Shown here: positions 46,701 through 59,318 of the stretch, piece by piece
Numbering within the stretch: the first letter of the stretch is position 1
Layout of the letters: each line of letters opens with the position of its first letter
From: Colocasia esculenta
Taxonomy: Eukaryota; Streptophyta; Magnoliopsida; Alismatales; Araceae
DNA: 64,000 bases
Direction of reading: 5' to 3'
NCBI GenBank assembly: GCA_014218235.1
Contig: CM024758.1
Coordinates: 98,121,698-98,185,697, forward strand
Program-made: the position numbers and the translations under genes
The notes under the pieces: generated by a model
What the model saw: the letters and a program-made list of their open reading frames with translations, nothing else
What the model was told of the DNA's origin: nothing
The model's database searches: none

Positions 46701-47689
46701 ACAGAACATATTATGGCCAACAAAATTCTAAGGAATAATCACATAGTAGAATTTTGCATACATTTAAAAATACCCTGATGAATTAAGAATAACAAGGGTA
46801 CAAATTCCAAGTGTGTCAATGGACAACATAATAGGGCAACTGCTGGAATCAAATCATGTAGTAAGTAGGCAGAACAATACCAATAAGAGTTTCACATTTC
46901 ATGGCAAGCAAGATATTTCAAATCAAGATATTAAGAGCAAATAGGATAGTATTCATGTTATCAAAGCTTTTACATGGCTTAGAAACTTTTAGGGTACTGA
47001 ACATGCCATATTGTGTGCTAACCTAGACTAAACAGAGCAAGAGGATTGGCTTCTAGAAGGCCCTTTCTGAATCGTATAAGAATTGATGACAACTATCATG
47101 GGATTTAAAACAGTGGCGGGAGAGGGTCTTCGGGGTGAAACTGTCCAAATTTTCAATAAGGTGTTGGAAATTGAAGTGGAAGAACTCTAGATAAATCTTG
47201 GTCAACAACTATGGGTGCTAGAATTAGGAGAAAACAAGGAAACCCAAAATGTTTAGGATCATCTTAAGGGTTAGGGCAAACCAGAGACCAACTAAACAAC
47301 AGCTAGTCAGGGACTAATCAATGAGGAAACCAGTTCTTAAGGAAGGAAACAAATTAGGCTTCCAACAAGGAAGTTGTTAGATATTACAACCAGAAGGATT
47401 CTAGATCATAGTTAATGGTCAAATAGTCTAGGGGTGCAGGAATCAAGTAAGTATGAAATAAACCCCCCTCCCTAATTTTTTTTGTAACAATCAATGTTGT
47501 ACATTTTTTTATGCAAAAACATTATTTATTGTTTTGAATATGACAAAATCATTTTTCCAACATTATTCAATTACCAAATTCATTTGATTAAGCATTAAAA
47601 GAATTGCATGTAATCAAACAAAATCATATTTGTATCAAAGGCATATTACTTCTATGTATATGTGTTGACTTGCAACTCTGTATCAATAT
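46701..47689. other. Unassigned, no gene seen
   Basis: AT-rich, possibly more LTR sequence. No coding motif. Confidence 0.35.
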
Positions 47690-48255
47690 TCTCTGAGAAG
47701 ATATGTGTCGACACATGATGTCCATATGTCGACACTTCATGCATTAAGTGTTGTCTTCCATCTAAAGGTGTGCGACCTGTGACAACCCTATGTCAACACA
47801 TGTATTCTATCTGTCGACACATGATTCATCGACTACAATATATATATCATGGGTAGTCGAAGTGCAAGATCGATTGGTGAACAATCACAACAGGCGAAGT
47901 CCAACTCCGACTCTTGGTCAGTCGAAGTGAGACCGATTGGTGGTCAAGTCACACTAGTCAAAGTCCAACTCCGACTTGTAGCTAGTCAAAGTATTATATC
48001 AATTACTCTGAACTTCATATCAATTACTTTGAACTTCATATCGATTATTGTAGTTTTTGTTCCAATTGATGAACAAAGTATCGATTGTTGTTATGTCTTG
48101 TTCCAATTAATGAACAACTTGTTGATTTCTGATATGATTAATCTAATTAGTAAATATAGATTAAGTTTACTCTTCGATTATAGAACAAATTACTTGCAAT
48201 ATTCTGATTAGCTTTATTATTCCTCTTCAACTTTGATTCAGTCAAATAGCACCAT
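47690..48255. repeat. Repeat-rich stretch with TGTCGACA palindromes
   Basis: GTGTCGACA (about 47706), a 13-nt gap, then TGTCGACAC, and a second pair with TGTCAACACATG and TGTCGACACATG (to about 47823). Further right are two duplicated phrases: 'agtcgaagt...gattggtg' (47858, 47923) and 'atcaattactYtgaacttcat' (47998, 48019). This is probably part of a copia-type LTR. Confidence 0.5.
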
Positions 48256-48260
48256 ATCTG
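48256..48260. repeat. TSD ATCTG, left copy (solo LTR G)
   Basis: ATCTG before TGTAATCACG. The same follows GGTCACA at 50426-50430. Confidence 0.75.
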
Positions 48261-50425
48261 TGTAATCACGGGAATTGATCCCCGAATAAAAGATGATGAA
48301 AAAATAAAGAATATGAAAAAGGACCGTGATCACCACCAAAGTGTAGAAACCACTTTTTGTCTTCGAAAAGACTCCAAAGCGCTACAAAGAAAATATGGAG
48401 AAAATAATGAGAAAAGAAGGAAGATGGAGCACAACTCCTAGATGGAAAGGTGATCGCTAGATACACAAGGGTGTCGAAGGAGTATAAATGAATAAAAGTA
48501 AAAGGGAGTGATCTCGAAAAGTACCTTTTAGCGGGGAGATTGCGTGGAAAATATTGTGGGTCTGCTTCTTCTTATACGAGCACGACCGACTGTGGTAGAA
48601 GGCTATTTCTTGATGATTACCCTAAAAAATAACACAATAAAAGAGAGGATTAGCCAAGAACGTATAGTATTCAACACTTGATAATGAAATAAACATGAAG
48701 TGATGGAGAAGAACACACCTTGTGTGGTTGGCTTTTAAACCCCTAGAAGATAGGTGTGTGTGTGTATGCATGTATGAATGTGTGTGTGATTGAAAAGAGT
48801 AAAAGAGGGAGGTATGAGATGCTCTCGTGGGAGGTATAGAGGGGGGAATAAACAAGAGAAAATGAGGAGGTGCTTCCCCTTAATGTGGATGGTGCAGGTA
48901 GCTACTAGAGAGGAGGAAGAAGAGCACCCAGGGGAGCTACTTTTGCAGCTGGTTCAATGTGGAGTTGGAGAAGAGGGCATTGACGCGCTTGAGGCGGCAG
49001 TCCGACAGGGCTTCACCTTGAAATAGCCTCTCCCAACTCACTAAACTCGAAGTACTTCTGAGTCTCCAACCTCTAGACGCCGGCCCATGGGTTATATTTA
49101 TAGGGGAGAGGGGCACAGAACTTGAGGCAACAAGCTCTGTAAATCGCGACGGAGACAGTGGACGTGTTTAAAATTGAAAGGCGACTAGTCAAGTAGTCGC
49201 GTTTAAAACACTTCCATACTCTCCTCAGTTAAAACATAGCAATTGTAAATTGCGTCCACAAGGGTCGTCGCGCTTATTAACACTTCCAACATTGATCGAA
49301 TTCTTGCCAAATTTTGTAAATAGAAAGTTTTGAAATCGCGACGACATGACCTGTCGCGCATCTGGAGGAATCGATCTTATGATCGGAATTAATCTTTATG
49401 AATAAAGGAAAGTCATAAATGCAACGACATTAGTGGACACGTATTAAATTAGCAATAAGAACTTTCTAAAACCATTTTAGGAAATTGCCAAAAGTCGAAA
49501 TAAAAATTCTTAAATGCGGCAACTTGATAGGATGTGTATTGATAACATCAATCAGAACCAAAATGGGAATTGGAACCAAAAATGCGTCGGCTTGACCAGC
49601 CGCGTATCTCATCAATCGATAGAGACTCAATCGGAACTAACATCAATTGGAAGAAGTAAATGCGTCGGCTTGTACTGTCGCGAATATTATTGTTCAACAA
49701 TCGATATTTAAGTTCAATCGATTCGGTCTTCACCAATCGATGCATGAAACACGACAAATTGATAGGATGCATATAAGGTTATTCATCAATCAATATGAAA
49801 ATAGCGACGGCTTGACTCAACACAGATAAGAGCAATCAATTATTGGTCACCAGTTTGTGAAGCGTGACTGCATCCGTCACGATTTACAGAGCTGCCCAAA
49901 CCTTCAGAAAGCTATGAAAATGAGGGGGAAGCACCAAGACATGGGGAGGGAGACCCTAAATAATGGGAAAAAATACTCTCATAACGCAAATTGAAAGCCA
50001 TTTATGGCATTATGGAGTAACATGAGATTTTCTCACAATGGTGTCATTTTTAGCATGTCTACAGCTGCCACGCCTTGACGTCTTCTTTGCAATGGAGCTA
50101 AGTGGAGAGACACGAAGTGAAGTGTAATGGAATGAAATAAATGAAGCATAGTGTAGTGGAGCGAAGCAGAGAGAACTGAAAAGTAGATGCCAAGGTGAAA
50201 AATAAACACGCATTCAATCGTGGTGACACCACCTGATGAGAGTCTTTCACCAACTACCAAGGACGTCGCCTCTGGAGAAGAAGACCAAGAGGACACAAAG
50301 TTTGGATGGAAGAAAAAGGTGCATGAAGGCACGAAGAGAGGTGTGTATGCAGTACACGAAGATGTGCCATGTGGGGTACAAAGGAGAGAACAACTTCCAA
50401 CGTGGGAGACGTACCTAAGGTCACA
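48261..50425 (-). mobile_element. Solo LTR G (2165 bp)
   Basis: TG...CA ends and a perfect 5-bp TSD ATCTG. On the minus strand it begins TGTGACCTTAGG and ends CGTGATTACA. A minus-strand TATA box (TATAAATA, plus 49095-49102) lies downstream of a large inverted-repeat array. No internal domain is present. The open stretches inside have no motif. Confidence 0.7.
49142..49850. repeat. 9-10-9 inverted-repeat array in solo LTR G
   Basis: Clear units start at 49142, 49177, 49248 and 49334, for example AAAGGCGAC (49177-49185)/GTCGCGTTT (49196-49204). More decayed units follow at about 49418, 49515, 49585 and 49660 with AATGCGTCG-type left arms. On the minus strand the array is upstream of the TATA box. 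Confidence 0.8.
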
Positions 50426-50430
50426 ATCTG
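50426..50430. repeat. TSD ATCTG, right copy
   Basis: Exact match to 48256-48260. Confidence 0.75.
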
Positions 50431-50745
50431 TTAGGTTGCATCACTGGGGATGTTTACTAGCTTGTGGACGTGTCGCGACTAAGGTGGATCTATGGGAGAC
50501 AAAGACGAATATAGAGGGATAAATCCAAACAAGGGAGTTTAGGGAAATCAACACGGTGGCGTCAACAAAGGGAGTTGGGTACTTGACTCGGAGTGGAATA
50601 TTTCAAGTTACTTGGAGTTGAAGTGAGAATGGATCTCAAGTTGCATAGGGAGAGTTTTTTTTTTCCACGATGATTTTAAATATGCATGCATGTTGGGCTA
50701 AAGGGAAAAATAAGGGATAAAAATAAAATAATCAAGGATAATATT
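50431..50745. other. Spacer, nothing seen
   Basis: Short unique-looking DNA between solo LTR G and the minus-strand element. ATATT (50741-50745) is the presumed TSD of the latter, whose other copy is outside the window or lost. Confidence 0.4.
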
Positions 50746-52089
50746 TGTGACGGTCCTCATCGTTCAAATCCGTTAACCTAATAACGAGCCTGACCCGACT
50801 CTGCCTCCCGCGAACTAGCTGAAGCCTCGCAAGGGATATCAACATGTACAAGTCCGTGGAAATATAAAAGAACACACTAAACATACATGAGATTCCATAT
50901 CTTACACATATTCACATGAGATGTACATATCCAATTCTGAACTAAAGTCAAAGCATAGAGTACAATAGCCTAGGACATACCCCGAGGCACACGAAAAAGA
51001 AGTTACTCTGCTGGAGGCATAGGCCTAGCTCTGCTACGATGCAGCTCCGAACTAGAAGAGGGACGGTAACCCTCCTACTCTCCTTCACCTGGAAGAAGAA
51101 GGGGTGAGCCTCACAAGTCACTGGCTTAGTAGGGAAACTCCGTCAAAAGCCGAAAGAACAACAAACGTACAAGAGCGAGAGAAAGGCATGTACTAAAATA
51201 ACAAATACTGCAACCTAGACATGGTACTATAGCTGTACATAATTAAACCATTTAAGAATATGTATCTAAAACAAATTTCAATAAATAAACGGCAATCACA
51301 TTCAAGTGTACAAGCTAAAGAAGGGCACGCCACACACGAGTCACGAGAACTGGCTCGCGACACCTGCCATTGACTCAGACAAACTACACAAGACTACCTC
51401 TCAGTCTCGCAGCCACAGACGAAAGGTCCAATTGCCGCTCCACCTCAACAAGGTCAAGAAACTGTGGAGACCAACCAATACCACACTTGCAGACCACACG
51501 ACTGCATGTCTATGCCTGACATCTTTAAGGACTCTGGCCCGAGCTCCCTAAAGTGTGGCACTGGAAAACTGGACTAGCTAGGGACCAGTACGTCTACTGG
51601 TATCCGTCCCCCATCCACGAGCGCGCTACAAGCAATCGTACACCCACAAACACGAGTCGCTGTCCATTGCCATCTTTCCCTCCGCTGGATGTACAACTCA
51701 AACTCAGGAGTGAGGGTGTCCAGGAAGACGATATAGACCTCGACGGTACTCACCGTACCACGAAAAACCCCGAGTACCACGTGCCTGACTCACAATGAAC
51801 CTAGGGTATCGGACTCGAGAGGTAACCACAGAAGGTATTTAAACAACCCAACTTGCTATGCACACATAACCATGCAAGCTCGACATTTCCAATCAGGATA
51901 AGTACCGATGCACCACTTACATGCTTAAAATAATCTAAACAACATCACACATGCAATGTACAACTGGAAAGAGACAGATTGGCCCCAGAACCCAACAGCT
52001 CGGGTGGCCACATCTGAAAACGCGACACACACAGGGGTCACTATTTAAACTCATAATCGCGACGGACTACCCCTCACCTTTAAAAATCG

Positions 52090-52146
52090 AATCGCGACCG
52101 AATGAGTCGTCGCGTTCAAAACGCGACATTTGGGTCCGTCGCCTTT
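52090..52146. repeat. Downstream 9-10-9 pair in minus-strand LTR
   Basis: AATCGCGAC (52090-52098)/GTCGCGTTC (52109-52117), then AAACGCGAC (52119-52127)/GTCGCCTTT (52138-52146). Both spacers are 10 nt. Confidence 0.85.
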
Positions 52147-52530
52147 CAAACTGAAGAACCAAAACCTGACATTCTTCTCTGAGAATCTCAATAAACACCT
52201 ATTACCTGATGTAGGGACTATATATAACCATCTACACATTAACCTAAGCATGCTTGCTACGGAATATAGGCAATACTTCACTCTAAACACTTCAAACCTG
52301 ATTTACACAATCAAAACAAGGAGAAAGTCCCCTACCAACATGAAGAACACGAAAACAACACTGCCTTTGCGTTTCCCGCGCTCCGAAGCACCTCCTTGCG
52401 CTGGAAACACGTTGAACCACGCACCACGAACTCTAAATTGTCAGACAGACCCCCACGAAGCTTCTCCTTCAACCAAACAGTGCATCCTGCACTATTTGGC
52501 CAAGGCTTGGAGCAAACACAACATAGGCTA

Positions 52531-52716
52531 AATCGCGACGTATTGGGCTGTCGTATTTAAAACGCGACATACCCCGCCGTCGCAATTAAGTCGTGACGTC
52601 CCTGCATGCGCCACGCGGCGCGCATGCAGCCGCGCCCACGGAAAGCGGCGTTTGAATCGCGACATAGCAGGTGGTCGCGTTCATGCATAATCGCGACGCC
52701 TGTGTTGGTCGCGTTC
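52531..52716. repeat. Upstream 9-10-9 array in minus-strand LTR (four units)
   Basis: Units start at 52531, 52560, 52655 and 52689, all with 10-nt spacers. Arms include AATCGCGAC/GTCGTATTT, AAACGCGAC/GTCGCAATT and twice AATCGCGAC/GTCGCGTTC. Confidence 0.85.
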
Positions 52717-52979
52717 TTAAGAGACACACCAGAGGTCTTGTTGGGTTCAAATTTCCCAACCCAAGCGTCACACACCTGCTACACAAACCCAAACACAAAC
52801 AACATGCCACACACAGGCCACCAACCCTTTAAACCACAATCTGAATGGTCATGCTATTACGTTACTATCACCTAAAAGAAAATTCCTTCTTGAAATTTGG
52901 AAAGAAAACTCAACAAATGACTTATAATTCATCATATATATGACTATCACCTAAAAGAATTAAAAGCTTACTCAAATAA

Positions 52980-54260
52980 GTATGGATATGTTCTATACAT
53001 CTCATCTGCCAATTCCTAGGTGTCTTCACCTCCTTGCCTATTTTCCCATCTGATTTTTACAAACTCAATATCTTTATTTCTCAACCTTTGTGTTCTCCGC
53101 CCTGTAATCAGCACTAGATATTTCGACATGGACATATTTGGTTTCAAATTATCCCGAGTGTAACTAACAATCTGTGAAGGGTCTCAGATGTATCTTCTCA
53201 TCATAGAAATATGAAACACATCATGTGCATCGGTAAAATTTGCTGGGAGCTCCAATCTGTATGTTGTTTTACCAATTCTTTCTAAAATCTGGAATAGGCC
53301 TACATATCTTGGACTCAGCCTTCCTTTTCTACTAAACCTTAGAACACCTTTTGTAAGAGACACTCTCAAGAACACATAATCACCAACTACAAATTGTAGT
53401 GGTCTGCGTCTTGTATCTGCATAACTCTTTTGTCTGCTTTGGGATTTTGAAGCTTTTCTTTAATAAATTTAACCATCTCTGCACATTGCTGCACTAATTT
53501 TGGTCCCATAACTTGCCTCTCCTACTTCATGTCGATTTAAGGGTGTTCTACAAGGTCTTCCATATAGAGCTTCATACGGTGCCATCCCGATGCTTGTATG
53601 ATAACTATTATTGTAAGCAAATTCCACCATGCCCAAATGTTGCTTCCAACTGCCTCCCCAAACTAAACAACAAGCTCGTAGTATATCTTCAATAGTCTGG
53701 ATTGTTCTTTCTGTTTGTCCATCGGTTTGGAGATGGTATGCTGAACTGTATCTCAATTCAATATCAACTACTCTCTATAAGCTTCTCCAGAAACCTGATG
53801 TGAACTTGAGATCCCTGTCTGAAACAATAGTTACTGGTATTCCATGCAACGACACAATTCTATCTACATATAGACTTGCCAGTTTGTCCACTGCCCATGA
53901 CAAGCTCACTACTAACAATCTGCACACCTTAGTCAACCTATCAACAAAGACCCATATTCCATTGTGACATGTCGTTGTCCTGGGTAATCCTGCTACAAAA
54001 TCTATGGCAATATCATCCCACTTCCGTTGCAGAATGGGTAATGGTTGCAATAAACCCCCTGACCTTTGATGTTCTACTTTAACCTACTGATATACTAAAC
54101 ATCTTGCTATAAATTCCGCTATTTCCTTTTTCATGTTCGGCCACCAAAAATGCTTCTTCAAGTCTTGGTACATTTTTATGCTACCTAGATGAATAATATA
54201 CTTGGATCGGTGTGCTTCTTTTAATACCTTCTGTTTCACTCCTGCTTCAATTGGGACATA
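52980..54260 (-). pseudogene. Integrase and chromodomain-like remnant, broken
   Basis: Minus-strand pieces: HHCC region near 54060-54200, core with IAIDFVAGLPRTTT (54010), VSDRDLKFTS (53790-53820) and DGQTERTIQTIED (53690-53740). A FAYNNSYHTSIGMAPYEALYG match is at 53570-53635. The C-terminal FLRVSLTKGVLRFSRKGRLSP part is at 53310-53375 with VFHISMMRRYI. A decayed chromodomain-like stretch follows to about 52990. Stops and frame changes at several places. Confidence 0.8.
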
Positions 54261-54263
54261 CAA

Positions 54264-54840
54264 TCAGTTCCTGAATCTGATCACACAATCACCATCAATA
54301 GTAACATTTTCCATCTTCACAATTTCATCCAAATTCTCATCTATTTTCTGAGCTTCTATTATTTGCCAATATAAGGACAGTTCCACTGTACTGCTTGCTA
54401 ACACTGCTCGCCGCTGGTTGTTTGGAATGAATAAAGAATTCTCTGCTACATCTTTATATAATTTAAATTCCTTTATCATCATATGACTCATCACTGCCTT
54501 TCTGCTCAAAGCATATGCAACAACATTTGCCTTGCCCGGGTGGTATGCTAAGCTGAAATCATAGTCTTTCAGATATTCCATCCATCTACGCTGCCTCAAA
54601 TTCAAATCATTCTATAAGAATATATACTTTAAGCTTTTGTGATTCGTGAAAATTTCAAATCTCTTACCATACAAGTAATGCCTCCATAGCTTCAATGCAA
54701 ATACCACTGCTGCTAGCTCTAGATCATGTGTTGGATAATTTTCTTCATGCCGCTTCAGCTGCCTGGATGCATATGCCACTACTTTTCCATGCTGCATTAA
54801 CACTGCCCAAGTCCTCTCCTAGAAGCTTTTGTATATAACA
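54264..54840 (-). pseudogene. RNase H region, broken
   Basis: Minus strand: VVAYASRQLKRHEENYPTHDLELAAVVFAL (54700-54790, quoted family motif in two parts), FTNHKSLKYIF, then after a break RQRRWMEYLKDYDFSLAYHPGK (54530-54600). It contains at least one stop near 54609. Confidence 0.8.
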
Positions 54841-55663
54841 CAAAACCACCTCGGCCTGATGGTATCTCTAATATGGGTGCTGAAGTGAGCCTCTTCTTCA
54901 ATTCCACAAAGCTTCGCCGACAATCTGATGACCATACAAAAGGCACTCTCTTCCTGGTTAATCTTGTCATAGGTGCTGTAATCTTCTAGAAGTCTTGAAT
55001 GAATCGCCTATAATACCCTACTAAACCAAGGAAGCTTCTGATTTCTGATACTGTTTTTGGCTATTCCCACTTCATAACCGCTTCAACCTTAGCTGGATCC
55101 GCTGCAACACCTTCCCGTGAAATCACATGTTCCAAAAACTGAATTTCCTTTATCCAGAACTCACATTTACTGAATTTAGCATACAATTGATGATCTCACA
55201 ATGTTTGCAAAGTGATTATCAAATGAGCTACATGTTCTTCTGATGAAGCTGAATACACCAACATGTCATCTATAAATACCACAATGAACTGATCCAAATA
55301 TGGGTGAAATATTCTATTCATCAAGTTCATAAAAGCTGTTGGTGCATTAGTCAACCCAAATGGCATAACCACAAACTCATAGTGACCATATCTGGTTCTG
55401 AAAGTTGTCTTATCAATCTCCTCTTCTCTCATCCTCAGTTGATGATATCCTGATCTCAAATCAATCTTGGAAAATACCTTGGCTGATTGTAACTGATCAA
55501 ACAGATCATCAATCCTGGGAAGTGGATACTTGTTCTTAATGGTGACCTGATTCAATTGCTGGTAATCTGTACACATTCTGAGGCTACCATCTTTCTTTTT
55601 AACAAACAATACTGGTGCTCCCCATGGCGAATGACTGGGCCGAATGAAACCTTTTTCTAGCAA
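54841..55663 (-). pseudogene. Reverse transcriptase, broken at the C-terminal side
   Basis: Minus strand from 55663: GFIRPSHSPWGAPVLFVKK, LPRIDDLFDQL, SKIDLRSGYHQLRM, MPFGLTNAPTAFMNLM and the catalytic FIDDMLVYS (about 55255-55282). The open part ends at 55196. The connection domain continues with stops to about 54841. It catalyses cDNA synthesis in intact relatives. Confidence 0.85.
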
Positions 55664-56362
55664 CTATTGTAATTGTTTCTTCAATTTCTTTAACTTTGCG
55701 GGTGCCATCCTATAAGGTGCTTTTGATATTGGCATGCTGCCTGGTTGCAATTCTACTATAAAGTCTACCTCTCTATATGGAGTCAATCCTGGTAACTCTT
55801 CTGGGAATACATCCACAAACTCTTTAACCACTGGTACCATTTCTACAGACTTACCTGTCTCAACCAAACTAACTGAAGCTAAATACGCTACACACCTCGC
55901 ATTAATCAATCTTCTAGCCTTAAGTGCAGAAATGATAAACTTAGAAGTGTAAAATGGCATATCTTGGAATTCAAACACAACTCCCCTGGGATGACTGAAT
56001 CTGACTTTCTTCTTTCTGCAATCTACCACTGCCCCATAAGCTTCCAACCACTCCATACCCAAAATCATATCATATTGATTTAACTGTAATGCATGTAATC
56101 TTGCTGGCAACTAATTTCCTTGTATCATTATTGGGACCTCATCTAAGTAACAAGAAGTAAGCAAGAAATCCCCTGATGGAACCTTCACCACTAGCTCACA
56201 CTGTCTCTCCTCTAATGGGTGAATCATACTATCCATGAAATCTTCAAAAATGAAAGAATGCGATGCACCCGAATCAATTAATATTCTAGCAAAAAATTCA
56301 AAGAGAGGTAATATACCTTCAATTAGGTTAGATGCTTTCTCTTGTGCTCTAGTGATAGCCAT
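55664..56362 (-). pseudogene. Aspartic protease region, broken
   Basis: ILIDSGASHSFIFEDF (about 56230-56278) is the retropepsin active site with D-S-G. MILGMEWLEAYGAVVDC (56015-56070) is the later conserved strand. A stop at 56111-56113 splits the two, and another at 55664 precedes RT. Confidence 0.8.
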
Positions 56363-57570
56363 AACCCATCCTCGCCCCCTCTGAAAAGGTGGACCCCTAC
56401 CTCGCTCGGCCGATGGTTGCTGGAATGGCTGCTGCTGCTGTGGTGCCCCTCTACCATAGCTGTACCTTCTAGGATATGGACAATTCCTGATTAAGTGCCC
56501 CGGTTGATCACAATTATAACATTTGTACTCTGGAGGAATTGTGGGATGCTTGGCAGTACTTTGCTGTGACTCCTTTGACTCTGGCCTAAAACCTTGGCCC
56601 TGCTAAAAACCTTGTTGTCTGCCACCTCCTCGGCCCCTGAATATCTTCTTTAAGTTAGAACCCAATTTACCAAATCCTAATGTAGATGCTCCTTCTGAAG
56701 GTGCCTTTCCCTTGCTAATACCTGAGGAATGTTGTGGAAATCGAAAACTACCTGAGTCTCCTGACTACCTAGCCTGTACAGTCCTCTCTAGAATAGATGC
56801 TCTCTGGGCTGCCTCCTCTACCGTCCTGCACATAAGAGGAATTACCACATCTTGCAAATCCGGTCGCAATCCTTGGATGAAGTATTCCACCATCATAGCA
56901 TTGTCAGTAACTACATAAGGTGCATATCTGTTCAAAGTCATAAATCTCATCTGGTATTCCAATATTGACAGGTTCCCCTTCTGTAATGTCTTGAACTGTT
57001 CCCTCTTGGCTTGCTAAATTTGCACTGGAAAGAATGTATTGTTAAACACTTCCAAAAATTCTGGCCAAGTAATAGAATCTTCTACCCGACTTGCAAACAC
57101 GGTCTGCATCTTGAGCCTCCACCATTTCTGTGCAAATCCCCGCAACTAATAAGTAGCTAATATCACCCTGTCAGCCTGTGGACATCTCATAGTGACAAAG
57201 ACTCTTTCATTTCATGTACCCAGTGTTCTGTCGTATCTGGATTCGGACCTCCCGAATATGTAGGTGGTTGCAACCGCAAAAACCTCTCCACTAGTACTGT
57301 AGACTCCTCCACACTAGCTGGTCGTACGGGCACAATTGGAGCTACAGGTACAACAGGTGGTATCTCAACTCTAGGTGGTGGTGGGGGTGGCATTAATGGT
57401 ACCGGTACTACCTCCTCTTCAACTGGTGGTGTTGCTGCTGGCTGAACTGGTGGCTGCTGATCTAACTGTGTCTGAATCTCCATAATGCTCCCCCATAACC
57501 TTTCAATCAAATGATGTGTAGACTCCTCGAGCTCATCGCCACCACCTCCCCAATCCCTTCTATCAGCCAT
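56363..57570 (-). pseudogene. Gag with one CCHC knuckle, broken
   Basis: The minus-strand start MADRRDWGGGG is at 57570. A Pro-rich segment (57300-57420) is followed by RLQPPTYSGGPNPDTTEHW (57200-57260). After stops, the gag core continues: MEYQMRFMTLNRYAPYVV (56910-56962) and FIQGLRPDLQDVV (56850-56890). The knuckle C-x2-C-x4-H-x4-C (CYNCDQPGHLIRNC) lies at about 56480-56525. Confidence 0.8.
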
Positions 57571-57710
57571 TTTTAATCCTGCACATACATCATTCTGACC
57601 ACATAACATACAAACAAATCATTACAAAACCAGGGCCAACTACCAGCAGTAGACTAAAGTAGAGACCAGACTATGTACATCTTTTGTTCCCTCATATTAA
57701 CACAGACCTT

Positions 57711-57722
57711 GCTCTGATACCA
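57711..57722 (-). other. Primer binding site, initiator tRNA-Met type
   Basis: TGGTATCAGAGC on the minus strand, two bases inside the 5' LTR end. Confidence 0.85.
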
Positions 57723-57724
57723 AC

Positions 57725-58678
57725 TGTGACAGTCCTCATCGTTCAAACCCGTTAACCTAATAACGAGCCTGACCCGACTCCGCCTCCCGTGAACCGGTCG
57801 AAGCCTCGCAAGGGATATCAACACTCACACATTCATGGAAATATAAAAGAACACACTGAACTTACATGAGATTCCATATCTTACACATATTCACATGAGA
57901 TGTACATATCCAGTTCTGAACTAAAGTCAAAGCATAGAGTACAACAGCTTGGGACATACCCCGAGGCATACGAAAAAGAAGTTACTCTGCTGGAGGCGTA
58001 CGCCCAGCTCCGCTACGATGCAGCTTCGAACTAGAAGAGGGACGGGAACCCTCCTGCTCTCCTTCACTTTGAAGAAGAAGGGGTGAGCCTCACAAGTCAC
58101 TGTCTAAGTAGGGAAACTCCCTCAAAAGCCAAAAGAACAACAAACGTACAAGAGCGAGGGAAAGGCATGTACTAAAATAACAAATACTGCAACCTAGACA
58201 TGGTACTACAGTTGTACATAATTAACCATTTAAGAAATGTATCTGAAACAAATTTCAATAAATAAACGGCAACTCACGTTCAAGTGTACAAGCTAAAGAA
58301 GGGCACGCCACACACGAGTCACAAGAACTGGCTCGCGACACCAACCACTAACTTGGACAAACTACACAAGACTACCTCTCAGTTTCGCAACCACAGACGA
58401 AAGATCCAATTGCCGCTCCACCTCAACAAGGTCAAGAAACTGTGGAGATCAACCAACACCACACCTACAAACCATGCGACTACAGGTCTAAGCCTGACAC
58501 CTTTAAGGATTTCGGCCCGAGCTCCCTAAAGTGAGGCACTGGAAAACCGAACTAGCTGGGGACAAGTACGTCTACTGGTGTCCGTCCCCCAACCACGAGC
58601 GCGCTACAAGTGGTCGCACTCCCACAAACACGAGTCGTTGTCCGTTGTCGTCTTTCCCTTCGCTGGACGTACAACTTG
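57725..58678 (-). repeat. 5' LTR of minus-strand element, truncated copy
   Basis: Aligns with 50746 to about 51740 of the 3' LTR with frequent changes, then stops abruptly at the TGTAGCACACC end of the next element. Confidence 0.85.
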
Positions 58679-59310
58679 TGTAGCACACCGGAAAATTTAG
58701 TGATTTAAAAAAATTGTAAATAAAGGGAAGTAAATAATTTCCGTATTATCGGAATGGTAGAACATACGTACCACTATCGTACGTGCTAGAACACATCGAA
58801 AAATTCCGTAAAAATTATAAATCAACCCCAACATTGTTCCTAAGTGTTCCACGAAGAAATTCGTACAACAAAAATCTGAATGGCCAAGTGTACGTCACAA
58901 TGTGACTAATTACCCAAATTAGGAAACTAAGTTAGAAAACTGTTAACGCGGAAAAATAACACAACCATAAATTAAATTAACATTTTGGATAGACTTCCAA
59001 CATTATGTATTGATGACCCATTATCAAAATTGGGCCAATGAATCACTTTTGGCCCAAGAATAAAATGGAGCAAGAAAATACCCAGAAATTCGTACTTGTA
59101 ATTATGCAGAAATTAGGAAGGGCAAATTAGGGTTAAAACATGAGAGATTAGCCATGGATGGCAGTCCAATTCGTACCTAGCCATGTTAGGAACCTTCCTA
59201 ATGGTATTCCTACTCTATTGGGAGGAGAATTTCAAAATATGGAAGCTAACCATGCATAACCCGCAACCCCCTTTTCCTAAACCCATTAGGACTTGAATAA
59301 ACCCTAGATG

Positions 59311-59318
59311 TATAAATA
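59311..59318 (+). promoter_or_regulatory. TATA box of element D LTR
   Basis: TATAAATA about 630 bp into the LTR, followed by a purine-rich leader. Confidence 0.65.

Larger units (their letters stand above)
50746..52866 (-). repeat. 3' LTR of the minus-strand element (about 2.1 kb)
   Basis: On the minus strand it ends ...GAGGACCGTCACA. The start is near 52866, just after a weak polypurine stretch, and is uncertain by a few bases. A minus TATA (TATATATA, about 52218-52227) lies between inverted-repeat arrays at 52531-52716 (upstream) and 52090-52146 (downstream). Confidence 0.75.
50746..58678 (-). mobile_element. Decayed chromovirus on the minus strand, 5' LTR cut by a younger element
   Basis: From right to left: partial 5' LTR (57725-58678), initiator tRNA-Met PBS, gag, protease, RT, RNase H, integrase, chromodomain-like remnant, 3' LTR (50746 to about 52866). 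Many stops and frame changes show age. The 5' LTR is interrupted at 58678 by a plus-strand element, so the rest of it should lie beyond the window. Its LTR is related to solo LTR B. Confidence 0.85.

Noticed and set aside
50220..50522. 100-residue plus-strand frame near the end of solo LTR G
   Set aside because: It crosses the LTR boundary and TSD at 50425-50430; no domain.
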